In this document: in pieces, positions 21,620 through 30,709 of the stretch | Layout: the number at the start of each line of letters is the position of its first letter | Numbering within the stretch: position 1 is the stretch's first letter | Assembly (NCBI RefSeq): GCF_025989185.1 | Contig: NZ_JAPDNT010000007.1 | Span: 121,559 to 185,558, forward strand | Reading direction: 5' to 3' | DNA length: 64,000 nucleotides | Source: Limobrevibacterium gyesilva | GTDB taxonomy: Bacteria; Pseudomonadota; Alphaproteobacteria; Acetobacterales; Acetobacteraceae | The notes under the pieces: generated by a model | The model's input: the letters and a program-made list of their open reading frames with translations, nothing else | Told to the model about the DNA's origin: nothing | Database searches by the model: none | Translations under genes and position numbers: made by a program

Positions 21620-22794
21620 AGGGATGCCGGGGTGGCGTAGAGCAGCTTGCCGCCCACCCGGATATCGACATCCACGAGGTATTCCCGCAAGCCCTGCGGA
21701 TCGACATCGATGCCGAGCCCGGGGGCGTCGGGTGCGGCGATCTCTCCGTTCGCGTCGCGCTGTAGATGGTTGCGCGTGATGTCGAGCGACAGCGACTTTG
21801 GCGCGAAGGGAAATTCGCAGATCCGGTGGTCCTGCAGTCCCGCGAACGGCTGCAGCGACGCGCTGAGCGCCAGATGCGACGTGAAGGTGTGGTTCACGAA
21901 GGTCACGCCACGGGCCACGGCATAGTCGGCGACCCGCTTCGCCGGGCCGATGCCACCGATCCGGCCGGTATCGATCTGGATGAAGCCGACGCCGCCGTAG
22001 TCGATCAGGTGGCGCGCCATCGAGAAATTATGCGCGCCCTCTCCCCCGGCCATCCTGACCTTCGTGCTGCGCCGCGACAACGCCTGATAGCTTTCCAGCG
22101 CGCTCGAATGGAACGGCTCTTCCAGCCAGGTGGCCTGTGCCGCCTCCAGTGCAGGCAACCTGGCGGCGGCAGCCTCCACGTCCTCGCCCCAGATCTGGCC
22201 GACATCGACCAGCAGAACGGCGTCCGGCCCGAGGCCCTCGCGCGCCGCCACGAAATGCTCGGCATCCGCCCGGGCATCGCCGCGCCCGATCGGCCCCCAG
22301 CCGAACTTGGCGGCGCCGAAGCCGTTGGCCCGCGCGTCGCGCGCATGGCGCAACGTATCCACCGGCGTGTCGCCGAACAGCATGGACGCGTATGGAACCT
22401 TCTTGTGGGAGGCGTCGTAGCCGAGCAGCCGCCACACCGGCTCGCCGCGCGCCTTGCCCAGCAGGTCCCACAGCGCCATCTCGACGCCGGAAAACATATG
22501 CGGCGCCTGCAGCAGATCCATGCTGTCGTATTCGACGCGCGCCGCGATCCGCGCGATATCGGCCGGCCCGTCCAGCGTCTCGCCCAGCACGGATGCGCCG
22601 ACGGGCCGGCAGACGCCGTGCGACATCGGGCAGACGAAGGCGGCGATGGAAACGAGCGGCGAGGCCTCGCACTCCCCCCAGGCGACATGCCCGCCGGCAG
22701 CCACGCGCACCAGCAGCGCATCCTGGCTGCCATCCGCCTCCGTGGTGATGGCGGGCATCGCCAGATAGAACAGGTCGACGGCCTCGATCCTCAC
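21616..22794 (-). CDS. Enolase-superfamily (mandelate racemase/muconate lactonizing group) protein
   Basis: This 392-residue enzyme starts at a GTG whose last bases overlap the M81 gene stop (GTGA), so it is translationally coupled. The superfamily abstracts a proton alpha to a carboxylate under Mg2+. Visible residues are Lys in [10 protein letters not shown], metal ligands in [19 protein letters not shown] and AGGEGAHN, an Asp in QIDTGRIGG, and a His in FVNHTFTSH. The reaction could be acid-sugar dehydration, racemisation or cycloisomerisation; sequence alone does not decide. Confidence 0.87.
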   Translation of the reverse strand: MRIEAVDLFYLAMPAITTEADGSQDALLVRVAAGGHVAWGECEASPLVSIAAFVCPMSHGVCRPVGASVLGETLDGPADIARIAARVEYDSMDLLQAPHMFSGVEMALWDLLGKARGEPVWRLLGYDASHKKVPYASMLFGDTPVDTLRHARDARANGFGAAKFGWGPIGRGDARADAEHFVAAREGLGPDAVLLVDVGQIWGEDVEAAAARLPALEAAQATWLEEPFHSSALESYQALSRRSTKVRMAGGEGAHNFSMARHLIDYGGVGFIQIDTGRIGGIGPAKRVADYAVARGVTFVNHTFTSHLALSASLQPFAGLQDHRICEFPFAPKSLSLDITRNHLQRDANGEIAAPDAPGLGIDVDPQGLREYLVDVDIRVGGKLLYATPASL

Positions 22795-24293
22795 GGCACG
22801 GTACCACGCCTTGCATAGACCTGCGGCGCCGGCGTGAAGGCGATGTCCTCGTCCAGCGGATACATCGGCCGGGCGCAGATCGTATGACCCAGCGCCTTGA
22901 CGTTTGCGGAGGTGGCGCCGGGCACGTCGATATTGAAGTTCTTCTCCACCCACTCGTCGTACATGTGGTGCTCGGTATGCGGCGACTTCACGACGATGAG
23001 GTCGAAGTCCCGCGGGTTGAGCCCGACCGAATAATACATCGCGCGATCGAACAGGCTCACCGAGCGGCTGAGCACCACGACCGTCGTATTGTCGTAGGTG
23101 AGCACGGCGGTCGGCCCTGCCTCCAGGCCCGAGCGCATCGTCTCCAGCCGCGCCCGCCCGTCGGACAGCAGCCGCACCTGTGCGCGCACCGGCATGGGCG
23201 GGAAGCGGGCCTTGTCGTGGCAGCCGCCAAGGGTAACGTCGATCGTTGCGCCGACGCCGGCCGCATGCGCCGCCCGCGCCGCGCCGGGATCGACGATCTG
23301 CGCCAGGGCCCGCTTGTCGTATCCCGCCTCGCGCAACGCATGCAGGATGAGGTTGGAATCCCCCGACGCCCCCGACGACGTGGCGTCGGCCGCATCCGTG
23401 AACAGCACCGGTCCCGCCATCGTCTTCGCCTGCGCGATGGCGCGCCCGATCGGGATCAGCTTGCCCTGCATCCGGAACCGCTGCGCCCAGAATTCCTCCG
23501 CCAGCCGGGTTGCCTCCTGCTGCGCGCGCGCCACATCGCCGTCGGTCATGACGATCACCTGGCTGCACAATTCCGGCACGTCGGTGAACGGATTGCCGAT
23601 CATGATGCCCGCCGCCAGCGCCGTGCCGTCGCGTTCCAGCCGCTGGCACTCGCGGATCAGGTCGCCGTAGCAGCCGCTTTTCGTGATCAGCTCGTCCCCG
23701 CGCACCAGCGCCGGAATGACCACGCGCACGATGGCCGCCGGCGCCGGCCGCGCCATCAGCCGCAGCAGCAGCCGCGCGGCGCGCGCGCCGGTGTCGGCGA
23801 AATCGACATGCGGATAGGTGTGATACAGCGCCAACCCATCCACCTGCCGCAGCATCCGGTCGGTGAGGATGCCGTGCAGATCGAGCGAAACCACGATCGG
23901 CACATCGGGCCCGGCGAGCCGCCGGATCTCGCTGAGCAGGAATCCTTCCGGGTCCAACTCCCCATCGGCCCCCATGGCGCCGTGCATGGACACATAGATG
24001 CCCGACACACCGGCAACGTTCGCCGCGACGGCCTGCACCAGCTCGCCCGACAGCCGCGCCCATCCCGCGCGCGACAGCAGCCCCGCGCTGCCCGCCCGCG
24101 CGCCATAGGCGGGCACCGTTTCGACGCCGGGCGCACCGCGAAACACCTCCAGGGCCCCACCCATGGCCGTGTTCAGGCCGGCCTGCCGGTACAACGCCTC
24201 GCCCGGCTGCACCGCGAAATGGTCGTATCCGGATTGCAGCGGATTGAACGAGGAGATTTCCTGCATGCACTCTACGAGCAGAATTCGTGGCAT
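22791..24293 (-). CDS. M81 family metallohydrolase (MlrC-like)
   Basis: This 500-residue protein carries the MlrC/DUF1485 N-terminal domain and the MlrC C-terminal domain. The named member, microcystinase C, hydrolyses linear peptide products; most relatives lie beside ABC importers and have unknown substrates. Candidate metal-binding clusters are SMHGAMGADGELDPEG, VVSLDLHG and YHTYPHVD. The C-terminal domain shows LTYDNTTVVVLSRS and VVKSPHTEHHMYDEW. No signal peptide is present, so it is cytoplasmic. It forms an operon with the enolase-family gene at 21616. Confidence 0.88.
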   Translation of the reverse strand: MPRILLVECMQEISSFNPLQSGYDHFAVQPGEALYRQAGLNTAMGGALEVFRGAPGVETVPAYGARAGSAGLLSRAGWARLSGELVQAVAANVAGVSGIYVSMHGAMGADGELDPEGFLLSEIRRLAGPDVPIVVSLDLHGILTDRMLRQVDGLALYHTYPHVDFADTGARAARLLLRLMARPAPAAIVRVVIPALVRGDELITKSGCYGDLIRECQRLERDGTALAAGIMIGNPFTDVPELCSQVIVMTDGDVARAQQEATRLAEEFWAQRFRMQGKLIPIGRAIAQAKTMAGPVLFTDAADATSSGASGDSNLILHALREAGYDKRALAQIVDPGAARAAHAAGVGATIDVTLGGCHDKARFPPMPVRAQVRLLSDGRARLETMRSGLEAGPTAVLTYDNTTVVVLSRSVSLFDRAMYYSVGLNPRDFDLIVVKSPHTEHHMYDEWVEKNFNIDVPGATSANVKALGHTICARPMYPLDEDIAFTPAPQVYARRGTVP

Positions 24294-24442
24294 TGTGTCG
24301 TCTTCCTCGTTGTTCTCTTTGCTGCTGCTTCGCGCGCCCGTTCACCGGAAGGTTGACGGACATGCTCTCTCCCGCTTGCATGCTCATATGATGTTTCGGC
24401 CGCTGTCAACGAATGCACGCGGCGCCAGGGAAGGATGACGCC

Positions 24443-25630
24443 ATGGGCTCGCCCACCACGACCGTGACCGAACCGGCACGTGACGTCGTCCGGATCACCG
24501 CGATCGAGGCCGCGCCGCTGTTCGGCGAGACCCCCAAAGGCGGCTGGTCCGCGGAAATCCGGCCCGAGGACTCCATCCACGCGCTCGTCGCCGTGCATAC
24601 CGACCGCGGCATCACCGGCTATGGCAGCGCCTTCACCGATGGCCGCCTGGTGGCGGCGGGGCTGCGGGTGCTGGAGCCGCTGTTCCGCGGCGAGAACGCA
24701 TTGGAGCCGGAGCGCGTGTCGGAAAAGCTGCACCAGAATACGTTCTGGATGGGCCGCGGCGGCACGCTGACCCACACCATCAGCGGCATCGACATCGCGC
24801 TGTGGGACATCCTGGGCAAAGTGACGGGCATGCCTGTCGGCCGCCTGCTGGGCGGAACCTATCGCCGCCGTGTCCTGCCGTATTGCTCGCTGCTGATGGA
24901 GCAGCCGGCGGAAATGGCCGACGTGGTCGCCGCCTATCGTGCCAGGGGCTTCCGCGCCTTCAAGATCGGCTGGGGGCCGTTCGGCCGCGCCGGCGATCCG
25001 AAGCTCGACGAAGCCATCGTTGCCGCCGCTCGCCGGGCCGCGGGCGACGATGCGCAGCTGCTCGTCGATGCCGGCGCCAGCGACGCGCATTGGCCACAGG
25101 GCCTGAAATGGGCGATGCGCACGGCGGAGATGCTGAAGGACCACAATGTCGGCTGGTTCGAGGAACCCCTGCGCCCTGACGCCATCGACGATTTCTGCAT
25201 CCTGCGCAAATCGAGCCCGGTCCCCATCGCCGGCGGCGAGGTGCTGACGCGGCGACAGACCTTCCTGCCCTGGCTGTCGCGCGGCGCCTTCGACATCGTG
25301 CAGCCCGACGTGACCAAGGTCGGCGGCATCAGCGAGCAGCGGCGCATCGCCTGGATGGCCGACGATTTCGGCGTCCGCTATGTCGGGCATGGCTGGAACA
25401 CCGCGCTCGGCGTCGCCGCGGACCTCCAGCTCGCCGCGGCCCTGCCGAACGTCACCCTCGTCGAGTTCATCGGCGGCAGCCCCTATGTGGACGGCATCAC
25501 CGAAGAGCCGTTCGCGCTGGACGCCGAAGGCTACCTCACCATCCCCGACAAGCCGGGCCTCGGCGTGGCGCTCGACCGCGAGAAGCTCGCGCGCTACACG
25601 CCGGACCCGTCGGTGCTGTTCCGGGCGTAG
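24443..25630 (+). CDS. Enolase-superfamily (mandelate racemase/muconate lactonizing group) protein
   Basis: This 395-residue paralogue of the enzyme at 21616-22794 is transcribed divergently from the M81 gene. Conserved sites are Lys in AFKIGWGPFG, Asp in LLVDAGASD, Glu in WFEEPLRPD and AGGEVLT, Asp in DIVQPDVTKVGG, and His in YVGHGWNTA. The KIGWGPFG block resembles KFGWGPIG of its paralogue, so both may act on related acids. The ATG at 24443 has GGAAGG 9 bases upstream; an ATG at 24413 is also in frame. Confidence 0.87.
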   Translation: MGSPTTTVTEPARDVVRITAIEAAPLFGETPKGGWSAEIRPEDSIHALVAVHTDRGITGYGSAFTDGRLVAAGLRVLEPLFRGENALEPERVSEKLHQNTFWMGRGGTLTHTISGIDIALWDILGKVTGMPVGRLLGGTYRRRVLPYCSLLMEQPAEMADVVAAYRARGFRAFKIGWGPFGRAGDPKLDEAIVAAARRAAGDDAQLLVDAGASDAHWPQGLKWAMRTAEMLKDHNVGWFEEPLRPDAIDDFCILRKSSPVPIAGGEVLTRRQTFLPWLSRGAFDIVQPDVTKVGGISEQRRIAWMADDFGVRYVGHGWNTALGVAADLQLAAALPNVTLVEFIGGSPYVDGITEEPFALDAEGYLTIPDKPGLGVALDREKLARYTPDPSVLFRA

Positions 25631-25636
25631 CCGCCG

Positions 25637-27976
25637 TCACCCCGGCTCGATCAGCGTCGTGGCTTCGCAGGCGCGCTCCACGTCCTCGCGGCGCAGATGC
25701 ACCACGTGGTACTCGCCGCGGATCCACGGCAGGAACTGGTCCTGGTAGTGGGGGCTGCCGGGCACGCCGGAATTGCCGATGTTCTGCACGGCGAGGAACG
25801 AATCCGGCTGCGAGAAATCCACGACGATCCGGTACTCCGCGCCCGAACCCGCCCCATGCGGCGGCAACTCGCCGCCGGTGTTGCGCACGGTGTGCGATCC
25901 GCCGTCCACCGGATGTGGCCCGATATCGAATGCTTCGCCCGTCGCGGCGTTGGACACCGGATGCCGCCAATGCGCCATGTGCACCTGGCCCCATTGCCAC
26001 GCCTGCGGATCGTCGCCGAGCCGCTGGCGCAGATCGGCGTGCACCTGCCGCGCCACGGCGCGCGCCGCGTGTTGCGTGCCGGCGGGGAAATATGCCATGT
26101 CCGGCGCCTCCAGCAGCGCCACGGCAAGCCCGGTCTGCTGGCTCGCGAGGTCCAGCAGGCGCGCGGGCAGATGCTCCGCCAGCACCCGCCGTTGCCACAG
26201 CGCCATGAACGCCTCGAAGACGGTCGCGGCAGGGCTTTCCAGCGTGTAGCGGTGATCCCAGCCGGACAAGGCCGCGGAGATCGCGGCGACCCCGGGGTCC
26301 GCATCGCCCTCCAACAGGCGCAGGATATGCGGGCAGGTCCGCTCCGCGCGGGCGTTCTTCACGTCGTTCTGCAGCGCGATGCTGGCCGCCTTGCCGGCGG
26401 GGCCGGGGGCGGCGAACGCCTCGTCGATGCGCACGCCGCGATGGCCTTGCGAATAGGCGCCGTAGATCGGGTACGGATAGTCGTCCCCGACAATGCGCTG
26501 ATTGGCGCTGGCAACATAGCCGCGCGCGGGGTTGAAGGCGTGCGGCAGCCCGTCGAACGGGATCTTCCCGCTCCAGCGGTCTGCGGGATTGCCGGCATCG
26601 CGGAAGCCATGCGTGATCCGCCCGCGCACCGGCACGCGCCCGGCCATCTGGTAGCCGACATTGCCCTGCGCATCGGCATAGACGAAGTTGAATACCGCCA
26701 CCGACCAGTCGCGCAGCGCATCGCGGAAGCCCTGCCAGTCCCGCGCCCTGGCAATGGCCACCAGCGCGCGCATGTCGTCCAGATGCTCCATGCCCACCCA
26801 GCGCAGCGACAGCGGCGGATCCCCCTCGGCGGCGATCGCGGTCACCATGTGGTTGACCACCGGCCCGCGCACGGTCGAGCGGATCACCTGGCGGCGCGTC
26901 GCCTCGCCGCGCACGGGCACTTCAACCTCGCGCTCGGCGAAGCGGCGCCAGGTATCGCCGTCGCGATAGCGTGCGGGGTCCGCGGGGTCGATCTCCTCGC
27001 GATACAGGTCGCGGGTTGAGGCGGCGTTGTTGGTCAGGCTCCAGGCGATCGTGCCGTTGCTGCCCCACCACAATCCGGGCAGGCCGGGATGGCCGCAGCC
27101 CGCGGCATTCTCCTCCGGCCCGTGCAAGGCGAATTCGTACCAGCTCGACGGCACCCAGAACGGCTGGTGCGGGTCCCCGGCCAGCACCGCGTGGCCGCTG
27201 CCGGTGCGCGCGCCCGCCAGCGCCCAGTTGTTGCTGCCGGTCGCATCATCGGTGCCGACGGCGCGGCCACAGCCCAGGGCGCCCGCACCCAGCACCAGGT
27301 TCTCCGATGCTTCCGGCGTCCGGTACAGCGCGCGCAGTTCCGGCGTGGGCAGCAGCCGGCCTGCCTCCGCCGCGGCGATGCGGTCGATCCGCCCGTTCAG
27401 TGACCACCACAGCCCGCGTGCGATCGCCACGATGTCGCTCACCGTGAACGGCGCCGGCACGTAGTCCAGCACGCGGAACTCGATCGGCAGCGCGGCGCCC
27501 AGCGTCTCGATCTGCCGGTTGATCCCGGCAACCATGGCGGCGACGACCTCGTAGGTGGACTGGTCCATCTGCGCCGGCTCGCGCTCGGCGAGCTGGTCGA
27601 TGCCCACGGTCAGATGCGCGATGTCGCTGGCGGCGTACGCGGGGCCCAGGATCTCCGCCTGCCGGCCCAGCGCGCGGCGGCGCAGCCGGTCCATCTGCCA
27701 CAGCCGGTCCTCCGCCATCGCCACGCCGAGGCCGAAATACAGATCCGTGGTCGTGCCGGCATGAACATGCGGCACGCCGGCGCGGTCGCGCAGGATCTCC
27801 ACCTTGCCGCCGACCCCGCCGGCGATGCGCCGATCGCAGGGTGCCGCATGGCGGCGCAGGAACGCGTCACGCTCGGCCGCGAACTCCGCCGGCGTGATGC
27901 CGGCCGCGCGGCAGACGTCGTTCACCGGCTGCTGTCCGCGCAGCGCGGACAGCAATATGGACTCGTTGAGGGACAT
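25637..27976 (-). CDS. Penicillin acylase family N-terminal-nucleophile amidase
   Basis: This 779-residue Ntn hydrolase of the penicillin/cephalosporin/acyl-homoserine-lactone acylase family cleaves an amide between an acyl group and an amine. The autoprocessing site and nucleophile are likely S248 in TGSNNWALAG, giving an alpha chain of ~247 residues and a beta chain of ~532. Supporting blocks are AEDRLWQMDRLRRRALG in the alpha chain and LAGDPHQPFWVPSSWYE in the beta chain. No hydrophobic signal peptide is visible, whereas many family members are periplasmic. Its start is divergent from the oxidoreductase gene at 28183. Confidence 0.9.
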   Translation of the reverse strand: MSLNESILLSALRGQQPVNDVCRAAGITPAEFAAERDAFLRRHAAPCDRRIAGGVGGKVEILRDRAGVPHVHAGTTTDLYFGLGVAMAEDRLWQMDRLRRRALGRQAEILGPAYAASDIAHLTVGIDQLAEREPAQMDQSTYEVVAAMVAGINRQIETLGAALPIEFRVLDYVPAPFTVSDIVAIARGLWWSLNGRIDRIAAAEAGRLLPTPELRALYRTPEASENLVLGAGALGCGRAVGTDDATGSNNWALAGARTGSGHAVLAGDPHQPFWVPSSWYEFALHGPEENAAGCGHPGLPGLWWGSNGTIAWSLTNNAASTRDLYREEIDPADPARYRDGDTWRRFAEREVEVPVRGEATRRQVIRSTVRGPVVNHMVTAIAAEGDPPLSLRWVGMEHLDDMRALVAIARARDWQGFRDALRDWSVAVFNFVYADAQGNVGYQMAGRVPVRGRITHGFRDAGNPADRWSGKIPFDGLPHAFNPARGYVASANQRIVGDDYPYPIYGAYSQGHRGVRIDEAFAAPGPAGKAASIALQNDVKNARAERTCPHILRLLEGDADPGVAAISAALSGWDHRYTLESPAATVFEAFMALWQRRVLAEHLPARLLDLASQQTGLAVALLEAPDMAYFPAGTQHAARAVARQVHADLRQRLGDDPQAWQWGQVHMAHWRHPVSNAATGEAFDIGPHPVDGGSHTVRNTGGELPPHGAGSGAEYRIVVDFSQPDSFLAVQNIGNSGVPGSPHYQDQFLPWIRGEYHVVHLRREDVERACEATTLIEPG

Positions 27977-28182
27977 GGACGCTCCTGTATGGCCGTGTGC
28001 CCGGTGCGGTCTCCGCCGCGCCAGGCCGCATCATTCGCCATCGGGGCCGGATGCACCACCCCCGAAATCGCCCACGTGTCCGGCAGGCTGGCATATCGTG
28101 CCCGGAGTCATCATTCTGTCCGCAACGATACGGGAGGGACGGCCGATGCCCGCAGGTCTCACCGCTACCGGGAGACGCATCC

Positions 28183-29328
28183 ATGCCTGACGCTTTCGCC
28201 GTATTGGGACGCAAGCTCCGCCTGGGCGTCGTCGGCGGCGGCCCCGGCAGCTTCATCGGCGCCATCCACCGTGCCGCCGCCCAGCTCGACGGGCGCTTCG
28301 ACATCACCGCCGGCGTGCTCTCATCCGATCCCGCGCGCGCCCGCGCGGCCGCGGCGGCCCTCGGCTTTCGCGGCCACGGCAGCGTCGCGGAGATGCTCGC
28401 CGCCGAACCTCTCGACGCCGTTGCGATCATGACGCCGAACGACCGGCATTTCACGGAATGCCAGGCGGCGCTTGCGGCCGGGCTGCACGTCGTCTGCGAC
28501 AAGCCGCTGACCAACACGCTGGCCGAGGCCAGCGCATTGCAGCAACAGGCGGAGGCCGCGGCCCGCGTGTTCTGCGTGACCCACGCCTATTCCGGCTATC
28601 CCATGATCCGCCAGGCCCGCGCCATGGTCGCGGCCGGTGTGCTCGGCGCGCTGCGGGCGGTGCAGGTGGAGTACCTGCAGGCCGGCATGAGCGCGCCGGT
28701 CGAACACGGCGCGCTCACCACCAAGCTGCGCTGGAAGCTCGCCACCGCGCGCAGCGGCCCGTCGCTGGTGCTCGGCGACATCGGCACGCATGCGCAGCAT
28801 CTCGCCTGCTTCGTCAGCGGCCTGCCGGTCGAAAGCCTGTGCGCCGATCTCGGCGCACTGGTGCCCGGCCGCAGCGTGGACGATTACGGTGCCTTCCTGC
28901 TGCGCTTCGCCGGCGGCGTGCGCGGCACCATGACGGTCAGCCAGGCCCTCGCGGGAACCGAGAACGCCATCACGCTGCGGGTGTTTGGCGAACACGGCCA
29001 CATCGAATGGACGCACGCGCGCAACAACTACCTCACGCTCGCGTTGCAGGGCCGCCCGGTGCAGATCCTCGCGCGCGGGGACGCCGACCTGCTGGCGCCG
29101 GCGAAGCGGCTGGTGCGCATCGCCCGCGGCCATCCCGAAGGCTTCCTGGAGGCGTTCGCCAATCTCTACCGCGACGCTGCCGAAGCGATGGCCGCCCGCA
29201 TCTGCGGCGCCGCGCCCGACCCGCTTGCGCTCGATTTCCCGACCGCGGCCGACGGCGCGGCGGGCCTGGCCTTCATCGAGGCGGCGCTGGCCTCGCGCGC
29301 AGCGGGCGGCGCCTGGGTGTCGCTCTGA
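28183..29328 (+). CDS. Gfo/Idh/MocA family oxidoreductase
   Basis: This 381-residue NAD(P)-dependent dehydrogenase belongs to a family that mostly acts on sugars, inositols or sugar acids. The N-terminal Rossmann motif is VVGGGPGSFIGAIHR. The catalytic lysine is in VCDKPLTNTLAEA, and a conserved block is GDIGTHAQHLA. The start ATG has GGAG 8 bases upstream. Its place beside the acylase and enolase genes suggests it oxidises an intermediate of the same pathway. Confidence 0.9.
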   Translation: MPDAFAVLGRKLRLGVVGGGPGSFIGAIHRAAAQLDGRFDITAGVLSSDPARARAAAAALGFRGHGSVAEMLAAEPLDAVAIMTPNDRHFTECQAALAAGLHVVCDKPLTNTLAEASALQQQAEAAARVFCVTHAYSGYPMIRQARAMVAAGVLGALRAVQVEYLQAGMSAPVEHGALTTKLRWKLATARSGPSLVLGDIGTHAQHLACFVSGLPVESLCADLGALVPGRSVDDYGAFLLRFAGGVRGTMTVSQALAGTENAITLRVFGEHGHIEWTHARNNYLTLALQGRPVQILARGDADLLAPAKRLVRIARGHPEGFLEAFANLYRDAAEAMAARICGAAPDPLALDFPTAADGAAGLAFIEAALASRAAGGAWVSL

Positions 29329-29335
29329 GCGCGCG

Positions 29336-29812
29336 CTATTCCCGCGCGATGGCCTCCACCGTCACCGCCGGGCGGCCGCCGCCCACTTCCACGACGTCCC
29401 CGGCCTGGGCGCCGATCAGCGCCTCGGCGAGCGGCGAAACCCAGCTCAGCAGACCCTTGGCCGGGTCCGCCTCGTCCTCGCCGACGATCCTGTACCGGCC
29501 GATGCTGCCATCTCTCCGGCGGATGGCGACGGTCGTGCCGAAAGTGACTTCCTGCGGCGGCCCGGGCGGCGGCTCGACGACCCGTGCGCTTGCCTTGCGC
29601 GCCTGCCAGTAGCGCAGGTCGCGCGCCAGCTTCGGCCGTTCGGCGTCGTCCGCCACCGCGTTTGCGAGCGAGTCCTGCAGGCCGGCGACATGCGCCTCGA
29701 TCAGCTGCAGCCCGCGCGGGGTGACGAGGTTCGGGTGGTCGCTGATCGGCCTTTCCGGCAATGCCGCCGCACGCGTCTCGGCCGCTTCCTCGGATACGAA
29801 CGCACGGCTCAT
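29336..29812 (-). CDS. GreA/GreB family transcription elongation factor
   Basis: This 158-residue protein has an N-terminal coiled-coil region (about residues 30-75: LVTPRGLQLIEAHVAGLQ and following) and a C-terminal FKBP-like domain with TFGTTVAIRRRDG and WVSPLAEALIGAQAGD. That layout fits Gre factors, which rescue arrested RNA polymerase by stimulating transcript cleavage. The ATG at 29812 is preceded by GGGAGG at about 9 bases. It is convergent with the oxidoreductase gene and separated from it by only 7 bases. Confidence 0.88.
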   Translation of the reverse strand: MSRAFVSEEAAETRAAALPERPISDHPNLVTPRGLQLIEAHVAGLQDSLANAVADDAERPKLARDLRYWQARKASARVVEPPPGPPQEVTFGTTVAIRRRDGSIGRYRIVGEDEADPAKGLLSWVSPLAEALIGAQAGDVVEVGGGRPAVTVEAIARE

Positions 29813-30209
29813 GATGCGGAACCTCCCACGAAATGATCCTGGAGTCGTGCCCCTTGAACCGGGTGCGATGGCCCGGAAACCGGCCGGCCGGCGACGCGAA
29901 ATACGATCCACGCCGCAGTGGCGGCGGTCCTGCCGCACGATTGTCACGTCGTATGCACAAGTATAACCCCGGTTCCCGGCTGCAACAATCAATCTCGGAC
30001 GCCCGCTTTTTCGCCTGGCCGCGCGCGGCTCACCCTGGCAACAAGATAAACAGTTAAGGGAGGACCGCCCCGGCCGCCGGCATCGGCGCAGGCGAAGATT
30101 GCAAAGCGCATGCCGGGTTGTGCATGCTTTCCGATGAAGCGTTCGCTGGCCGCCCGAAATCACGAGGCTGCAACCGCACATTTCCGGCACATGTGAAAGG
30201 TCTTCGGCA
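29813..30209. other. Non-coding gap with a divergent promoter region
   Basis: These ~400 bases separate the gre gene (minus) from the small gene at 30210 (plus). Base composition drops toward AT at about 29950-30060. Apart from a minus-strand promoter candidate at 29960-29988, I see no gene, RNA or repeat. Confidence 0.5.
29960..29988 (-). promoter_or_regulatory. Candidate sigma-70 promoter for the gre gene
   Basis: On the minus strand TTGTTG (29988-29983) and TATACT (29965-29960) are spaced by 17 bases. They lie in an AT-richer patch about 150 bases upstream of the gre start. Found by eye only. Confidence 0.4.
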
Positions 30210-30656
30210 ATGGCAATCACGGTCGCCGACCTGCAGAAGATGTCGCAGCAGGAGCTCGATGCCCTCTTCACCGGCAGCCCCACGGGCGACATCCCGAACG
30301 GGCAGGGGGAGGGAACCGCGATCGTCGCGCCCGGCACCCGCTTCACGCCGGAGATCGCTTCGCTGATCAACATATTCGCCTGGCAGGGCAAGGTGTTCGA
30401 TGCGGAGAAGGGCCTGCTGCGCAACCGCATCCTGCCGTTCGGCATCAACGCCATCGTCGCCCGCGTCTACAAGGGACCAAGCTGGCTCGACGGCAAGGAC
30501 TGCATCGTGCTCGACTATTCCGAAACGTCGCTGGTCGCGCAATGGATCCGCGACGAGATCCGGCAGGTCTCGCCTGGGCTGTACCTGGGCAAGGTGTACT
30601 GGAACAAGGCGCGGCTGATCGATTTCGCCCTGCAGTTCCCGACGGAGGCGGCCTAG
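30210..30656 (+). CDS. Uncharacterised small protein
   Basis: This 148-residue soluble protein has no signal peptide or membrane segment. I do not recognise its family with certainty. It contains an aromatic-rich beta region (GKVFDAEKGLLRNRI, ARVYKGPSWLDGKDCIVLDY, SPGLYLGKVYWNKARLIDF) that looks like a small lipocalin-like or beta-barrel ligand-binding fold. The AAAGG before the ATG is a modest ribosome binding site. It leads a plus-strand run with the membrane protein at 30710 and the DyP peroxidase at 31996, so it is likely part of the oxidative cluster. Confidence 0.7.
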   Translation: MAITVADLQKMSQQELDALFTGSPTGDIPNGQGEGTAIVAPGTRFTPEIASLINIFAWQGKVFDAEKGLLRNRILPFGINAIVARVYKGPSWLDGKDCIVLDYSETSLVAQWIRDEIRQVSPGLYLGKVYWNKARLIDFALQFPTEAA

Positions 30657-30709
30657 GATGTCCGCTGTGCGACAGACCTGACGCTCAGCCCGGCAGCGGG
30701 CCGCACTGG

